Below are positions 25,935 to 34,855 of a stretch of 64,000 bases of DNA, piece by piece. The notes below the pieces were generated by a model. The model saw only the letters and a program-made list of their open reading frames with translations, had not been told where the DNA came from and did no database searches. Location: NCBI RefSeq assembly GCF_900105725.1, contig NZ_FNLM01000034.1, positions 186,001 to 250,000 of the forward strand. The letters are read 5' to 3'. How positions within the stretch are numbered: position 1 is the first letter of the stretch; the number at the start of each line of letters is the position of its first letter. The position numbers and the translations under genes are program-made. The stretch is from Gordonia westfalica (lineage in GTDB: Bacteria > Actinomycetota > Actinomycetes > Mycobacteriales > Mycobacteriaceae).

Positions 25935-26537
25935 CTATTCGGAAAGCTGTATCGCAACGTTATTGATTGCCTTGGATAGGGTCTTGGTGGCGTCGTCCAC
26001 TGACTTTGCGATAGTCATTGGGGTGCCGGGTGTCGTCTTTGCGACCCATCGGTACTCGCTTAGGTTTATCGAATAACTTAAAGTGGTTTTCGTCCCGTTC
26101 GGTCCACGAAAAGAGATCGATATTTTGAAACGCCCATCACCGTTACCCGGAGTATCGGGGGATGGTAAGAGGTCTTGTGGCAATCCGAGATTCCACTGCA
26201 TCATACGTCCAGGTGGTAGCGAATCAAAGCAGCGCATGCTCGCGAACTTCTCGTGGTCTTCGTTCCGGGCCCATTCAGACGGCAATCCTGGATTAATCTT
26301 CAGTGAGACGTCGGTAGCGACGGTCGGTCCTTCATTCTTCAGGATGAGCATCATGAATGAAGCATGCTGGGCGTGAGGTCGGATATCTGCCCAGACGTAC
26401 GGTTGAGCGGCATCTTTGTACATTCCCCGCTGGATTGCGGTCTGTTCTTCTGCGGTCTTGACTTGTCGTCGCGTGAAGTACAGGGCAGCCAAAGTGATGG
26501 CGGCGGCAATCGCGGCAACGATGGCGGAAGCATCCAT
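25935..26537 (-). CDS. membrane-anchored hypothetical protein
   Basis: A 200-residue protein from the ATG at 26537: one N-terminal helix (ASAIVAAIAAAITLAALYF), a basic RRQVKTAEEQTAIQR segment, then an outer or cytosolic beta-sandwich domain (PYVWADIRPHAQHASFMMLILKNEGPTVATDVSL...). This layout is typical of proteins annotated as hypothetical in actinobacteria. It resembles the 63-residue protein at 13361-13552. It converges with the 631-residue gene, 58 bases apart. Confidence 0.6.
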   Translation of the reverse strand: MDASAIVAAIAAAITLAALYFTRRQVKTAEEQTAIQRGMYKDAAQPYVWADIRPHAQHASFMMLILKNEGPTVATDVSLKINPGLPSEWARNEDHEKFASMRCFDSLPPGRMMQWNLGLPQDLLPSPDTPGNGDGRFKISISFRGPNGTKTTLSYSINLSEYRWVAKTTPGTPMTIAKSVDDATKTLSKAINNVAIQLSE

Positions 26538-26874
26538 TGAGCCATTGTCAACGATCGTCCGAGGTGTGGACAGCGTGTCGCGCATTTTGCCGACCACTCG
26601 CTGTAGTGGCCCTGCGTGGTTGTGCCACTCCTCCCTGCATACGTCTGCTCGAGGTGAGGATGGTGGGGTGGCGGTTACAGTGCCTGTTGGTAGCGCTCGC
26701 CGCACGGGCCGGTTGGTGTCGTGGACGGCACGCTGCACTCCCGTCGCTACTCGTCCTACTTCAACACGTCTCGCTACCAGCTGAAAGGCGTTGGGGAGTA
26801 TGTATTTGAACATTCTCTGACGTAACGTCAGCGGCTCCGCCGGTCGAGGGTGATCTCGAAGGTCGCACCCGAGG

Positions 26875-27079
26875 TTAGGAGCGGTTGATCAGACGGTTCA
26901 CCCCGGCCACGACGGCTGTAGTGAGCACCCAGCCGATGATGACGTTGAGCGCGCAGCTGGCGGATGACGAACCACAGCCCGACAACCGGGCCGGCGACCA
27001 GCAATCCGATCGAGGTGGACAACGCGAAGATGCGTTCCGAACTGATCTGCCCGTGACGTGGCTCCTGACCACCACCCAC
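26875..27079 (-). pseudogene. frameshifted two-helix membrane protein remnant
   Basis: One minus-strand frame gives SSERIFALSTSIGLLVAGPVVGLWFVIRQLRAQ (helix 1) and the neighbouring frame continues NVIIGWVLTTAVVAGVNRLIN (helix 2) to a TAA at 26875. Joining the two would give a small two-helix protein of about 65 residues, so a single-base frameshift is likely. The remaining sequence 26538-26874 and 27080-27300 holds no supported gene; the frame 27080-27193 on the plus strand is undecided. Confidence 0.35.
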
Positions 27080-27368
27080 GTGGTGATGAACGCGGCAGCC
27101 GAGGAAGTACGCGCCGGACGCCTTGACGCCGACGACGCCCCGTGGTTCATCGGTGCGATCCTGCTACCAGCGTTCACGCAGACACAAGATTGAGCCGCAA
27201 CACTCTTGCGGTCGCGATCAACGGCACACGGCGCGGCACGCGCCTCGGCTGCAAAGCCCGTCAATCGCACTCACCCACGGTCGGAGTGGCGTGTCCCCCG
27301 TGAACCGGTCCGGGTGGTTCTAGAGTCCTGATTGCCCTGTTGAGGGCGGAGAAGGGACGATAGGGATC

Positions 27369-27650
27369 ATGGCGGGACGGAAGCGTCACTCGGCTGAGGA
27401 CATCGTGCGCAAGTTGCGCCGAGCCGATGAACTGGCGGCCGAGGGCAAGAACGGCGAGGAGATCGCCGCCGACCTCGAGGTGTCGGCGGCCACCTTGTAC
27501 AACTGGCGCCGCCAGTACGGCGGTATGGACGCTGATGCCGCCAAGGAACTCAAGAAGCTACGCGAGCAGAACGGCCGGCTCAAGCGCCTGCTCGCCGACG
27601 CCGAGTTGGAGAAAGACGCGCTGCGGGAGATCGCCAAGGGAAAATTCTGA
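27369..27650 (+). CDS. IS3-family transposase OrfA (DNA-binding subunit)
   Basis: A 93-residue protein: the helix-turn-helix HSAEDIVRKLRRADELAAEG...VSAATLYNWRRQYGG, then a leucine-zipper helix (ELKKLREQNGRLKRLLADAELEKDAL). It ends ALREIAKGKF at a TGA. The sequence AAGGGAAAATTC just before the stop is a typical slippery site for the -1 shift that makes the OrfAB fusion transposase, and the orfB frame is indeed -1. It resembles the IS407 group. Confidence 0.85.
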   Translation: MAGRKRHSAEDIVRKLRRADELAAEGKNGEEIAADLEVSAATLYNWRRQYGGMDADAAKELKKLREQNGRLKRLLADAELEKDALREIAKGKF

Positions 27651-27679
27651 GCCCGACCGCCAAACGCGCCGCGATCGAC

Positions 27680-28513
27680 ATGCTCAAAGACGTGAAGAAC
27701 ATGTCAGAACGTATGGCGTGCAGGGTTGTTGGGCTTTCACGGTCTACCTACCGGCGTCTGCCGTTGGCTCAGACACCGGCCGACCCGGACGCTGGTATGC
27801 GTGCACAGCTACGCACCTACGCCCGCAAGCACCCGCGACACGGGTTCCGGCGGGCGTGGGCGCACCTGCGGTTCGACGACGGTATCGAGGTGAACAAGAA
27901 GAAGGTGCATCGGCTGTGGACGGAGGAGGGCCTGCAGGTGCGCCGGGCGCCGCGGCGCAAACGAGCCGGGCAATCGTCAGTGCCGATCGTGGCGGCGGAT
28001 GCGCCGAAGGTGGTGTGGGCATTGGACTTTCAGTTTGACTCGACCGTGGATGGCAAGAAGGTCAAGATCGCATCAATGGTCGATGAACACACCCGGATGT
28101 CGTTGCTCAACATCGTGGATCGCTCGATCACCGCCGACCGGTTGGTCGAGGAATTGGAGAAGACCTTCGCGATCTGGGGTGGCCCACCCATGGTGCTACG
28201 CATGGACAACGGCCCTGAGTTCATCTCAGAGGCGCTCCAGGCGTTCTGTGCAGGGTCGGTAGGCATCTCCTATATTCCGCCCGGCACGCCGTGGAACAAC
28301 GGATTCATCGAATCGTTCAACAACCGGCTTCGCGACGAGTGCCTGAACCGCAACTGCTGGCCCACCCTGCTCGAAGCTCGCGTGGTGATCGACGATTTCA
28401 AAGACGACCACAACCACCGGCACCGCCACTCGGCGCTGGGCTACCAGACCCCGGCCGAGTACGCTGCCCGATGCACCCACCAGCACCACCCTGTGGGCTG
28501 CGAGATCGACTGA
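27680..28513 (+). CDS. IS3-family transposase OrfB (DDE catalytic subunit)
   Basis: A 277-residue protein with the DDE core: D in WALDFQFDST, D in MDNGPEFIS, and E in PGTPWNNGFIESFNNRLRDECL, with an N-terminal HTH_21 segment (PRHGFRRAWAHLRFDDG). The open frame extends upstream of the ATG at 27680 to the slippery site in orfA. The element looks functional apart from its broken right end. Confidence 0.88.
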   Translation: MLKDVKNMSERMACRVVGLSRSTYRRLPLAQTPADPDAGMRAQLRTYARKHPRHGFRRAWAHLRFDDGIEVNKKKVHRLWTEEGLQVRRAPRRKRAGQSSVPIVAADAPKVVWALDFQFDSTVDGKKVKIASMVDEHTRMSLLNIVDRSITADRLVEELEKTFAIWGGPPMVLRMDNGPEFISEALQAFCAGSVGISYIPPGTPWNNGFIESFNNRLRDECLNRNCWPTLLEARVVIDDFKDDHNHRHRHSALGYQTPAEYAARCTHQHHPVGCEID

Positions 28514-28543
28514 CCGACAGCTAGAAGAAACTGGCTCTAGAAC

Positions 28544-28548
28544 TGCCT
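28544..28548. repeat. left 5-bp target duplication TGCCT of the Tn3-family transposon
   Basis: TGCCT sits directly before the left terminal repeat; the second copy is at 37282-37286, directly after the right repeat. Five-bp duplications are typical of the Tn3 family. Confidence 0.85.
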
Positions 28549-28607
28549 GGGGTCCCGGTAGTAATGGCGCAAAAAACAACGAAGTTCGCGTAGTGCCTGG
28601 TCAGCGG
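28549..28607 (+). repeat. left terminal inverted repeat of the Tn3-family transposon (59 bp)
   Basis: Matches 37223-37281 in inverted orientation; one mismatch at base 7 (C here, A on the other side). It is longer than the common 38-bp repeat. Confidence 0.9.
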
Positions 28608-28696
28608 CGATTTCTCGGTTCGGGCTGCGGGCCGGGGTGGTTGGTGCTTGGCTTGTCTGCCGATGAGGTTGGTCGGCGTGTTGGAGGCTGGGGTTC

Positions 28697-31600
28697 GTGG
28701 CGACGCGGGTATTCGCGGACGAGGAGTTGCAGCGCCTGCGGGAGTTCCCGGAGATCAGTCGTGAGGAGTTGTTCCGGTACTTCACGCTGACCCCGGCGGA
28801 TCTGGCGTTTGTTGCTCCGCAGGGCAGGGGCCCTGCGGTCCGTCTGGGCCTGGCGGTGGCGTTGTGCACCTTGCCGTGGCTGGGGTTCGTGCCGGACAAG
28901 GTGCCGTCGGCGCCGCCGGTGGCGGTGGCCCGGCTGGCGGATCAGCTGAATATCGATGCAGCGCAGCTTCGTTCGTATGGCAAGCGGGCGCAGACGCGGA
29001 CCGAGCATGTGCGGCTGGTGGCCCAGTATCTGGGGTGGCGGCCTGCCGGGGCGATGGAGTTGAAGGAGCTGGATGAGTTTCTGCTGGCGCGGGCGATGGA
29101 GCACGATTCGCCGACGCTGTTGTTCCGGCTGGCGTGTGAGTACCTGATCTCGGCGCGGGTGATCCGGCCGGGCCCGGAAACGGTGGTCCGCCGGGTCGCG
29201 CACGCTCGCACGCGGGCGCAGCGGGAGACCTACGACCGGTTGGCGCGCGAGTTCACGCCGCAGCGGTGTAAGGAACTGAATGCGTTGCTGGTCGTCGACC
29301 CGTCGATCGAGATGTCGCGGTTGCGGTGGTTGTCGACCGGCCCGGTGGAGGCGTCGGCGACCGCGGTGAAGGCCGAGGTCGAGAAGCTGGTGTTCCTGCG
29401 CAACCTGGGCGCGGATGAGCTGGACATGTCGGTGCTGCCGGCGGAGCGGCGGCGGTTCCTGGCGACGGTGGGCCGCCGCTTGACGGGCCAAGCCCTCGAA
29501 CGCCGGGATCCGCAACGCCGCTACCCGATTCTGCTCACCGTGTTGGCGCAGTCGGCCACCGATGTGCTCGACGAGGTGGTGCAGCTGTTCGATCAGGCGA
29601 TCTCGGCCAGGTTGAGCAAGGCCGAACGCCGGATGCGCGACGAGCTGGCCGAGCGCGGTAAGGCCGGAGAGGATCGGCAGGGGTTGCTCGACGACCTGCT
29701 GGCGATCGTCTGTGACCTGCAGATCCCCGACGAGGAGATCGGCGGCCTGATCCGGGGCGATCGGATCGGATGGGAGCGGTTGCGGGCCGCGGTCGCGCAG
29801 GCCAAGCCTCGGCTGCCGCGCGATCACGGGCACCTGGCCGCTCTGGACAGCTCGTACTCCTACCTGCGGCAGTTCACCCCGCAGGTGCTGTCGACAGTCC
29901 GGTTCGCCGGCGGCACCGCCGCGACCGAGCTGCTGATCGGGGTGCACATGCTGCGGGAGCTGAACGCGACCGGTACCCGCAAGGTGCCCGACGACGCGCC
30001 GACCGGGTTCGTGCCGACGAAGTGGCGCGGCTACCTCGACGAGGCCCGCAAAGCCGGTAACACCACCGCCTATCGGCACTACTGGGAGCTGTGCGTGCTG
30101 CTGGGGCTGCGTGACGGGTTGCGCAGCGGGGATGTGTTCGTGCCGGGGTCGCGCCGCTACGCCGACCCGGCCGCGTACCTGCTGACCCCGCAGGCGTGGG
30201 AGCCGCAGCGTGACGAGTTCTGCCGCCTGGTCGGCAAGTCCGCTGATCCCGCTCGCGCGCTGGCGACCGCCACCGACGAGCTCGACGCCGCTATGGGCGA
30301 GTTGGAGAAGGTGCTCGCCGGCGGCGACGGGCCGGTCCGTCTCGATGAGGCCGGTGACCTGGTGATCTCACCGCTGTCGGCGGAGGATGTGCCCGCGGAG
30401 GCGACGGCGCTCAAGGCCGAGCTGACGGAGATGCTGCCGTTCGCGCCGATCGTGTCGCTGCTGATCGAGCTGGACAAACGCACCGGCTACCTGGACTGCT
30501 TCACCCACGCCGGCGGCAAACAGGCCCGCAGCCCGGAGCTGAAACGCAACCTCATCGCCGTCCTGCTGGCCTACTCCACCAACCTCGGGCTGACCCGAAT
30601 GGCCGAGGCGTCGGGCCTCTCCTACGACATCCTGGCCTGGACCAGCGAATGGTATGTGCGGGAGGAGACGCTGCGGGCGGCGAACCTGACGATCATCGAC
30701 TACCACCAAAGGCTGCCGCTGACCCCGGTCTTCGGCGCCGGCACCCTGTCGTCGAGTGATGGGCAACGGTTCCCGACCCGCGGCAAATCGGTCACCGCCA
30801 GAGCGTTGAGCCGCTATTTCGCGAACGAAGGACTGAGCACGTATACCCATGTCACCGATCAGCACGCCACCTACGGCACCAAGGTCATCGTCGCGACGAG
30901 ACGCGAAGCTCACTACGTGCTGGACGAAATCCTCGGCAATGCAACGGATCTGCCGATCACCGAGCATGCGACCGACACGCACGGCGTCACCCTCGTGAAC
31001 TTCGGGCTGTTCGACCTGCTCGGATTGCAGCTCTCGCCCCGCATCCGGGACCTGGGCCGGATCACCCTGTATCGGGCGGCGCCTCGGGCCCAGGTGGAGT
31101 CCGCGTTCCCGCACGCCGGGCCGCTGCTGACCCGCAAGCTGAATCTGGATCTCATCGCCGAGCACTACGACGACCTGCTCCGGCTGAGCGGGTCGCTGAA
31201 GTTCGGGCACGCCACCGCGTCGCTGCTGGTCGGCAAGCTCTCCGCGTCGGGCCGGCAGAACGCCCTCGCGGCGGCGCTCAAGGAATACGGGGCGCTGCGG
31301 CGCACGATCTACGCCGCCCGGTACCTGTCCGACCCGGGCTATCGGCGCAAGATCTCCCGACAGCTCAACAAGGGCGAATCCCTGCACGCGCTCCGCCGCG
31401 ACCTGCTCTACGCGCACGAAGGCGCCGTGCGCGCGAGGCACCTGGAGGGACAGACCGAACAGGCATGGTGCCTCACGTTGGCGACCAACGCCGTCATCGC
31501 CTGGACCACAGAGTATTACGGGCTGGCGACCGAACAGATGCGGCGGGCCGGGCGGCGCATCGACGACGAGGTGCTGACGCACATCTCCCCGGCCCACAGC

Positions 31601-31708
31601 GAGAACATCAACTTCTTCGGCGCCATCGAGGTCGACATCGACGCCGAACTCGCCCAGCTCGGCCCCACCGGGTACCGGCCGCTGCGCGTGCGGGACACCC
31701 TGTTCTGA
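28697..31708 (+). CDS. tnpA: Tn3-family transposase TnpA
   Basis: A 1003-residue protein, the usual size of the family. The N-terminus is a DUF4158-type DNA-binding domain (LTPADLAFVAPQGRGPAVRLGLAVAL). The catalytic domain has the DDE hallmark blocks TLSSSDGQRFPTRGKS, DQHATYGTKVI, NFGLFDLLGLQLSPRIRD and the C-terminal TNAVIAWTTEYYG...HISPAHSENINFFG. The GTG at 28697 starts the frame. It carries out replicative transposition by cutting at the terminal repeats. Transcription runs away from the left end; its stop converges with merB, 35 bases apart. Confidence 0.95.
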   Translation: MATRVFADEELQRLREFPEISREELFRYFTLTPADLAFVAPQGRGPAVRLGLAVALCTLPWLGFVPDKVPSAPPVAVARLADQLNIDAAQLRSYGKRAQTRTEHVRLVAQYLGWRPAGAMELKELDEFLLARAMEHDSPTLLFRLACEYLISARVIRPGPETVVRRVAHARTRAQRETYDRLAREFTPQRCKELNALLVVDPSIEMSRLRWLSTGPVEASATAVKAEVEKLVFLRNLGADELDMSVLPAERRRFLATVGRRLTGQALERRDPQRRYPILLTVLAQSATDVLDEVVQLFDQAISARLSKAERRMRDELAERGKAGEDRQGLLDDLLAIVCDLQIPDEEIGGLIRGDRIGWERLRAAVAQAKPRLPRDHGHLAALDSSYSYLRQFTPQVLSTVRFAGGTAATELLIGVHMLRELNATGTRKVPDDAPTGFVPTKWRGYLDEARKAGNTTAYRHYWELCVLLGLRDGLRSGDVFVPGSRRYADPAAYLLTPQAWEPQRDEFCRLVGKSADPARALATATDELDAAMGELEKVLAGGDGPVRLDEAGDLVISPLSAEDVPAEATALKAELTEMLPFAPIVSLLIELDKRTGYLDCFTHAGGKQARSPELKRNLIAVLLAYSTNLGLTRMAEASGLSYDILAWTSEWYVREETLRAANLTIIDYHQRLPLTPVFGAGTLSSSDGQRFPTRGKSVTARALSRYFANEGLSTYTHVTDQHATYGTKVIVATRREAHYVLDEILGNATDLPITEHATDTHGVTLVNFGLFDLLGLQLSPRIRDLGRITLYRAAPRAQVESAFPHAGPLLTRKLNLDLIAEHYDDLLRLSGSLKFGHATASLLVGKLSASGRQNALAAALKEYGALRRTIYAARYLSDPGYRRKISRQLNKGESLHALRRDLLYAHEGAVRARHLEGQTEQAWCLTLATNAVIAWTTEYYGLATEQMRRAGRRIDDEVLTHISPAHSENINFFGAIEVDIDAELAQLGPTGYRPLRVRDTLF

Positions 31709-31743
31709 CCCGCAGCGCCGGCCCGGATCGGCGGCGGCGCGAT

Positions 31744-32394
31744 CTAGCAGCAGGCGCTGGTTCCGGTGGTCGTGGTCGGGTCGGTGATCGCGTCGGCGAG
31801 GGGGCGGGCGAGCTGGTGGTAGGCGTCGGTGACCGGCAGCACCGTCATGCCTGGGAATTTCGCCTGCCAGTGGTGGGCGGCGTCGGAGGTGGCGAGGAAC
31901 ACCTGCGGGTTGCAGCAGGTGGCGCGGAGGTGACCGGGCTGGATCCGGTCGGGGTCGACGAAGGCCACCATCGCGGTGGCCGGTTCCAGGTCGCTGACCC
32001 CGGTGACGGGGTCGATGGTCAGGCGCACGGTGGTGCCCGTGATCGGGCAGTCGGATTCGATGCAGGCGGGTGCGCCGATGACGGCGGGGAAGATGAGGGT
32101 GTCGGGGGCACACCAGGTGTAGAGCTGGTGGCCACCGACGCTGAACCGGTGCGGGGTCGGGTTGAGGGTCAGGCCCCAGCCGACGATCCGGCCGGCCTCG
32201 TCGTATTCGACGTCGGCGCCGATCGGCGTCTGCGCGGGGTCGAGGTCGGGCACTCCCGCGGCGGCGGCGAGTTCGGTGACGGTGACCGGGGTGCCGTGGG
32301 TGAGCAGCCGCAGCGCGGCGCGCATCAGCGCCCGGTCCCGGCCGGCGGGCAGGATCTTGGCGAAAACGTCGGCAGTGAGGTTGTCGGTACTCAT
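31744..32394 (-). CDS. merB: alkylmercury lyase MerB
   Basis: A 216-residue protein. It breaks carbon-mercury bonds and frees Hg(II) for MerA. The catalytic residues known from E. coli MerB (C96, D99, C159) are visible as C95 and D98 in YTWCAPDTLIFP and C160 or C161 in HLRATCCNPQVF. Extra Cys at 111 and 116 and a CC at the C-terminus could bind more mercury. The ATG at 32394 follows GGAGTCC. It is the last gene of the merA-merR-merB transcript. Confidence 0.92.
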   Translation of the reverse strand: MSTDNLTADVFAKILPAGRDRALMRAALRLLTHGTPVTVTELAAAAGVPDLDPAQTPIGADVEYDEAGRIVGWGLTLNPTPHRFSVGGHQLYTWCAPDTLIFPAVIGAPACIESDCPITGTTVRLTIDPVTGVSDLEPATAMVAFVDPDRIQPGHLRATCCNPQVFLATSDAAHHWQAKFPGMTVLPVTDAYHQLARPLADAITDPTTTTGTSACC

Positions 32395-32464
32395 GGGATC
32401 GGACTCCTCGAGGGCGATCGGACAGTGACGGTGCCGACGGTAGGGTCTGTCCCCGGGGTGAGGG

Positions 32465-32887
32465 TCAAGCCCGTAGCTCGCATCCGCACGGGTCACCGGC
32501 CCAGCACAGGTCGTCGGTGGCCAGATGCGCACGGTGTGCGGTTTCGAAGGCGTCGATGCGGTCGAGGATCTGCTCGGCATCGGCGATGCGCTGGCGCAGC
32601 CGCTGCCGCGACCGCTGCAGCAGCTCGGCGAGATGGGCGCCGACCGAACGGCCGTGGTCGTCACGGTCGGTGGAGGTGAGCTGGCAGATCTCGGCGATGG
32701 TGAGCCCGAGGCCGCGCAGCTCGCCGATGAACCGCACGCACCACTCCGCGTCGTCGGTGTAGAGGCGGTAGCCGGCCGGGCTGCGGCCCAGGGTGTAGAT
32801 CAGGCCGAGGTCGGTGTACTCGCGCAGCGCCTTCACCGGCACCCCGGTGCGGGCCGAGAGGTCCCCGATCGTCATGTGTCCGTTCAT
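32465..32887 (-). CDS. merR: MerR-family transcriptional regulator
   Basis: A 140-residue protein: the MerR helix-turn-helix MTIGDLSARTGVPVKALREYTDLGLI with the YRLYTDD wing, then a long dimer helix. Cys residues are at 50, 68, 128, 134 and 136; the CWAGDPCGC end resembles a metal site, but the spacing is not the classical MerR one. GGGAGG sits 5 bases before the ATG at 32887. Lying between merA and merB, it could act as an Hg or organomercurial sensor. The divergent ArsR-type protein at 34469 is a second candidate for the main regulator. Confidence 0.85.
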   Translation of the reverse strand: MNGHMTIGDLSARTGVPVKALREYTDLGLIYTLGRSPAGYRLYTDDAEWCVRFIGELRGLGLTIAEICQLTSTDRDDHGRSVGAHLAELLQRSRQRLRQRIADAEQILDRIDAFETAHRAHLATDDLCWAGDPCGCELRA

Positions 32888-32909
32888 CACTGCCTCCCGT
32901 CCGACGGCG

Positions 32910-34346
32910 TCAGCCTGCGCAGCAGGACAGTTTGGTGACGTCGGTGGTGAAAGTCTGCGCGGTCAGTTTCAGCGCTTCGGCCATGGTCAGGTACGGCGCC
33001 CAGGTGTGGGCGAGCCGGTCGACGGTCAGACCCGCGGTCATCGCATAGGTGGCGGCGGTGATCAGGTCCCCGGCGCCGTCGCTGAGGGCGTGCACGCCCA
33101 TGATCCGGCCGGTGCCGGCTTCGGCGACGATCTTGACCAGGCCGCGGGTGTCCCGGTTGACCAGCGCCCGCGGCACGCTCGACAACCCCAGCACCCGGCA
33201 CTGGCAGGCCAGCCCGGCCGCGGCGGCTTGCGCGTCGGTCAGTCCGACCGAGGCGATCGCGGGGCTGGTGAACGTCACGCGCGGCACCGTGGTGTAGTCC
33301 AGGACGCGATCGGCACCGGCCAGGGCGTTGTCGGCGACCAGGGTGCCCTGCGCGGCGGCCACGTACACGAACTGCGGATCCCCGGCCACGTCCCCGGCCG
33401 CCCAGATGCGCGGATTGCTGCTGCGCTGGCGGTCGTCGACCACGACCGCGCCCCGCTCGTCGACGGCGACGCCGACCGCATCCAGGCCCAGCCCGGCGGT
33501 GTTGGGGCGGCGGCCGGTGGCCATCAGCACCTGCTCGGCCCGCAGCTCGGTGCTGGCGCCGCCGCCGGTGCGCACGGTCACCACCTTGTGCCCGTCGTCG
33601 GCGAGGACCTTCTCGACGGTGGCGGCGGTGAGCACGTCGATGCGCTCGTGGGCGAAGACGGCCTCGAGCGCGGCCGAGATTTCCGGTTCCTCACCCGAGG
33701 TCAGCCGGCTACGCGCGATCACCGTGACCTTGCTGCCCAGGCGGGCGAACAGCTGGGCCTGCTCGAGCCCCACATAGCCCGCACCCACCACGATCAGCGA
33801 CTCCGGCAGCTGCTGGAGGTCCATGGCGGTGGTCGAGGTCAGATACCCGGCCTCAACGAGGCCGTCGATCGGCGGAGCCCAGGGCGCGGCACCGGTGGCG
33901 ATCAGATACTGGTCGGCCTCGATCACCCGTACACCGCCCTCGGCGCGCGCGACCCGCAGCACGGGTGCCTCGGCGCTGCCGTCGAACACCGCGGTGCCGG
34001 AGACGATCTCCCACCCGTAGTCGGCGGCCAGGTCGACATACTTCTCCGCCTGCAGCTGCCCGACCAGCGCGTCCTTGCCCGCGATCAGGGCGGGGAAATC
34101 CAGCGGCACCTCGGCGGGGGTGAGCCCGGGGAACCGGCCCGCCGCCTCGGCGGCGTGGCGGGCCTCGGCGGCGGCCAGCAGCGCCTTCGAGGGCACACAC
34201 CCGACGTTCACGCACGTGCCCCCGACCGTCCCGCGCTCCACCATCACCACCCGTTTGCCGAGGTTGACCGCGGCGATGGCGGCGGCGAACGCCGCCGAGC
34301 CGGAACCGATGATCGCCAGATCGGCGCGGGAATCTGTCAAGGTCAC
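32910..34346 (-). CDS. merA: mercuric reductase MerA
   Basis: A 478-residue flavoprotein that reduces Hg(II) to volatile Hg(0) with NADPH. FAD-binding IIGSGSAAFAAAIAA, the redox pair C45 and C50 (GGTCVNVGCVPSK), NAD-binding VVGAGYVGLEQ and the C-terminal metal-delivery pair C475-C476 (KLSCCAG) are all present. It lacks the N-terminal NmerA metal-binding domain found in some MerA. It heads a minus-strand operon with merR (22 bases later) and merB. The promoter lies in 34347-34468 with an ArsR-type operator. Confidence 0.95.
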   Translation of the reverse strand: MTLTDSRADLAIIGSGSAAFAAAIAAVNLGKRVVMVERGTVGGTCVNVGCVPSKALLAAAEARHAAEAAGRFPGLTPAEVPLDFPALIAGKDALVGQLQAEKYVDLAADYGWEIVSGTAVFDGSAEAPVLRVARAEGGVRVIEADQYLIATGAAPWAPPIDGLVEAGYLTSTTAMDLQQLPESLIVVGAGYVGLEQAQLFARLGSKVTVIARSRLTSGEEPEISAALEAVFAHERIDVLTAATVEKVLADDGHKVVTVRTGGGASTELRAEQVLMATGRRPNTAGLGLDAVGVAVDERGAVVVDDRQRSSNPRIWAAGDVAGDPQFVYVAAAQGTLVADNALAGADRVLDYTTVPRVTFTSPAIASVGLTDAQAAAAGLACQCRVLGLSSVPRALVNRDTRGLVKIVAEAGTGRIMGVHALSDGAGDLITAATYAMTAGLTVDRLAHTWAPYLTMAEALKLTAQTFTTDVTKLSCCAG

Positions 34347-34392
34347 GAGGGTGCCTCCTGGTCGGGCAACCGCTGAACCGACAACGGCTGCT

Positions 34393-34408
34393 ATTCGTGT
34401 TGACGAAT
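34393..34408. promoter_or_regulatory. ArsR/SmtB-type operator between merA and the mercury sensor
   Basis: ATTCG-tgttga-CGAAT is an inverted repeat of the form bound by ArsR-family sensors. A further CGAAT-like half (CCGAATAG) follows near 34437. The site lies in the 122-base divergent region and could control both directions. Confidence 0.6.
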
Positions 34409-34468
34409 ATCTACCGGAACCATATTATGCGCTTATCCGAATAGTTCAAGTCTCGTGGAGGCGATCCC

Positions 34469-34855
34469 ATGGCCCGGTCCACCACCGCCACTGTCACCGT
34501 GCCCGGTGCCGAGTCGGCGTGTACGCATCTGGATACGACGGCGAAGTTTTTTCGCGCCCTGTCGGATCCGACCCGGCTCAAGCTCCTCGAATTCATCCTC
34601 GCCGGGGAGCGCACCTCCGCCGACTGCGTCGAACACGCCGGCATCTCGCAGCCCCGGGTGTCGGTACACCTGTCCTGCCTGGCCGACTGCGGGTATGTCC
34701 TCGCGCGCCGCGACGGGAAGAAACTGCGGTACTCCGTGGGTGATCCGCGGGTAGCTGACCTGGTGATGCTGGCGCGGTCGCTGGCGGCCGACAACTCCGC
34801 CGCGCTGGGCTGCTGCCCGCGCATCCCCGCCGCGGACGGTAGTGGGCGGCGATGA
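34469..34855 (+). CDS. ArsR/SmtB-type mercury sensor (MerR of the streptomycete kind)
   Basis: A 128-residue protein with the winged helix CVEHAGISQPRVSVHLSCLADCGYV and ALSDPTRLKLLEFI. Paired Cys in the recognition helix (HLSCLADC), a C in TSADCVEHAG and a CC near the end could sense Hg(II). In Streptomyces the mercury operon is controlled by such an ArsR-family protein. GTGGAGG precedes the ATG. It overlaps the merT-like gene by four bases (ATGA) and is divergent from merA. Confidence 0.82.
   Translation: MARSTTATVTVPGAESACTHLDTTAKFFRALSDPTRLKLLEFILAGERTSADCVEHAGISQPRVSVHLSCLADCGYVLARRDGKKLRYSVGDPRVADLVMLARSLAADNSAALGCCPRIPAADGSGRR

Larger units (their letters stand above)
27301..28548 (+). 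mobile_element. IS3-family insertion sequence, right end displaced by the Tn3-family transposon
   Basis: The element holds overlapping orfA and orfB and begins at about 27301 (TGAACCGGTCCGGGTGG, then TTCTAGAG). Its matching right terminal repeat is split: CTCTAGAACTGCCT is at 28535-28548 and the rest, GGACCGGCTA, lies at 37287-37296, beyond the 8.7-kb transposon. Joined, the right end mirrors the left with a few mismatches. Target duplications flanking the element were not recognised. Confidence 0.75.

Noticed and set aside
26885..27193. Plus-strand frame ending APWFIGAILLPAFTQTQD
   Set aside because: The end looks protein-like, but the first part is antisense to a better membrane-helix reading and there is no start signal. 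Left undecided.
28601..30079. Long minus-strand frame (492 codons) opposite tnpA
   Set aside because: It lies fully antisense to the clearly conserved Tn3 transposase, is His/Arg/Gln-rich, and arises from the codon bias of high-GC DNA.
30368..32113. Long minus-strand frame (581 codons) across tnpA and merB
   Set aside because: It overlaps both the transposase and merB, which have strong family evidence; its composition is Pro/Arg-rich noise.
32814..34376. 520-codon plus-strand frame opposite merA
   Set aside because: Antisense to merA, with Gly/Asp/Val-rich shadow composition and no motif.
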